Virus record (IMG/VR): IMGVR_UViG_3300025131_000153
Coordinates: 1 to 38,047 of that record
DNA: 38,047 nucleotides
Direction: 5' to 3' (one strand)
DNA from: a virus
Shown here: in pieces, positions 37,901 to 38,047 of the stretch
Layout: the number at the start of each line of letters is the position of its first letter
How positions within the stretch are numbered: the first letter of the stretch is position 1
Notes under the pieces: generated by a model
The model's database searches: none
What the model was told of the DNA's origin: nothing
What the model saw: the letters and a program-made list of their open reading frames with translations, nothing else
Position numbers and translations under genes: made by a program

Positions 37901-38047
37901 GCGCAATTTCCGTTGACGATACCACCGACAGCACTAGCGGCACCAGCGGCTCAATTCAAACTGACGGTGGTATTGGTGCAGCAAAAGACATTGTTACCGG
38001 CGGCACGTTTAAGGCTCTTGGTTCAGTTGACGTAGGGGACTCTGCCT
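34975..38047 (+). CDS. Tail fibre protein (partial at right edge)
   Basis: At least 1024 codons with no stop before the window end; AGGAG precedes ATG 34975. The N-terminus (TTTEVSYAGDGAVTVFTVTF, DYTVTGGSGSTGTV, END-EFPANSHEDALDRL) is of the T7 gp17 type that fixes fibres to the tail. The shaft contains four copies of DDTTDSTSGTTGSIHTDGG-like units (35662, 37267, 37597, 37909) and a 426-bp-period duplication (36241 and 36667) with DADGTVFTVPTGTDDI and DLQIYH motifs. The receptor-binding end lies outside the window. Confidence 0.9.
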   Translation, partial: MTLSGTTTEVSYAGDGAVTVFTVTFPFLGTGSTSELEVVERIIATGAETTQTYSTDYTVTGGSGSTGTVTAATAPASAVEWHIRRITTRTQGTDYVENDEFPANSHEDALDRLTMIAQETIRDLGDSFQYPDSYTGGASTIMPEPVANSYLLWNADADALTTSTTSAAQFLGSNGTVSLPFYSFSDDPDSGVYRIGANNVGIGVAATKILDVATAGLSITGTTTSSGILSIDDTTETSSGTTGSIHTDGGVGIAKKLHVIGTTTHGGNVVSDTDSTDDLGTTGVRWANLFVDDITATAAITAGGVITGATLEATGDTSASDNAAIGYTASEGLILTGQGSSYDITLKNDADGTIFGVPTGETSILFPDNAKAEFGTGRDLQIYHSGSHSYINDSGVGNLYLAGDNLALTSAGTSESYLQAVKDGAVTLYYDNTAALATASAAVNVTGDLTATLTIQPGGDTSTGDSAAIGYTAAEGLILTGQGSTSDITVKNDADGTVFTVPTGTDDIKFPDDAKAIFGADDDLSIYSSGSSGVITAPTNLRLYTADWGVSNAGASESMISAVQNGAVTLYYDNTVALATASAAVNVTGDLTATLTIQPGGDTSAGDAAAIGYTAGEGLILTGQGSTSDITVKNDADGTVFTVPTGTDDILFPDTAKAMWGDSSDLQIYHDGNGFIASNIGLYLRSTSMYVQNADGSETSARFLMDNAAELYYDNSKKFETTAAGVTITGEAIATGFTGTLDGILGSGAAAAASVTTLTTSGIVSVDDTTDSTSGTTGSIHTDGGVGVAKDVFIGGEVGIGAAPGAPKLNIASSALGVAAQFTDGVNYGLNITGISGGVDYVMNGTQSFRVSQVSGGTPLLIDTSGNLITDGLLSVDDTTDSTSGTTGSIHTDGGLGVEKDIYCKATIISAEQLVLGIPGSRHGFVASGNHMYFNIDSDNNSASGDTFAWGKDRLQDTGGTTLMTLDDVGDLVVSGAISVDDTTDSTSGTSGSIQTDGGIGAAKDIVTGGTFKALGSVDVGDSA

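Noticed and set aside
1-38047. tRNA or rRNA genes
   Set aside because: Intergenic gaps were scanned by eye for cloverleaf patterns and TTCGANNC-type arms; none convincing was found.
1-38047. Prophage or lysogeny module
   Set aside because: No integrase, excisionase, CI/Cro-like divergent repressor pair or attachment-site duplication was seen; the visible genes fit a strictly lytic phage.

Overview
The window is most of the genome of a lytic, tailed, short-tailed (podovirus-type) bacteriophage. The evidence is a T7/BPP-1-like structural gene order (terminase, collar-type portal, scaffold, capsid, two tail-tube/nozzle proteins, three internal ejection proteins, gp17-type fibre), a spanin/endolysin lysis cassette, and a separate replication block. 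I see no integrase, excisionase, lysogeny repressor, tRNA gene or phage RNA polymerase. Several good sigma70-type promoters suggest that host RNA polymerase is used throughout. The Rz/Rz1-type spanins indicate a Gram-negative host, and the fibre sequence style resembles marine phages; neither fixes the host species.

Layout. Bases 1-1858 (+) hold the end of an upstream gene, small membrane proteins, overlapping spanin genes, a T4-type lysozyme and a 31-residue membrane peptide. Bases 1876-1909 form a hairpin between converging transcripts. Bases 1980-16533 (-) are the early/replication block. In transcription order it has small early genes in promoter cassettes (16.5-12.8 kb), a primase-polymerase/SF3 helicase fusion, a MazG-type pyrophosphatase, a putative ssDNA-binding protein, a family A DNA polymerase, a VRR-NUC nuclease, a DUF5664/MazZ-type enzyme, PurZ, a 64-residue unknown protein, DatZ and an SNF2-type helicase. 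Bases 15.95-16.93 kb are mostly non-coding, with iteron-like motifs, perfect palindromes, alternating purine/pyrimidine tracts and divergent promoters. Bases 16936-38047 (+) are the late morphogenesis genes. The fibre gene runs off the right edge. If the genome is circularly permuted, the late operon would continue through the missing segment into the lysis cassette at the left edge.

Central system. The genes at 3332-5431 look like the known 2-aminoadenine (Z-genome) pathway. DatZ (HD hydrolase) removes dATP. A MazZ-like enzyme makes dGMP from dGTP. PurZ, an adenylosuccinate-synthetase homologue with Ser in place of the catalytic Asp, converts dGMP to the succinylated precursor that host PurB and kinases turn into dZTP. 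A family A polymerase with an unusual O-helix lies immediately upstream in the same operon. The phage therefore probably replaces adenine by 2-aminoadenine in its DNA. Less ordinary features are a second MazG-type protein, the 64-residue gene between purZ and datZ, a candidate origin, a repeated promoter/leader cassette, a fused Rossmann/methyltransferase protein, and a very large ejection protein with an inserted module starting with a Tat-like motif. All functional calls are by eye from motifs and order; no database search was run.
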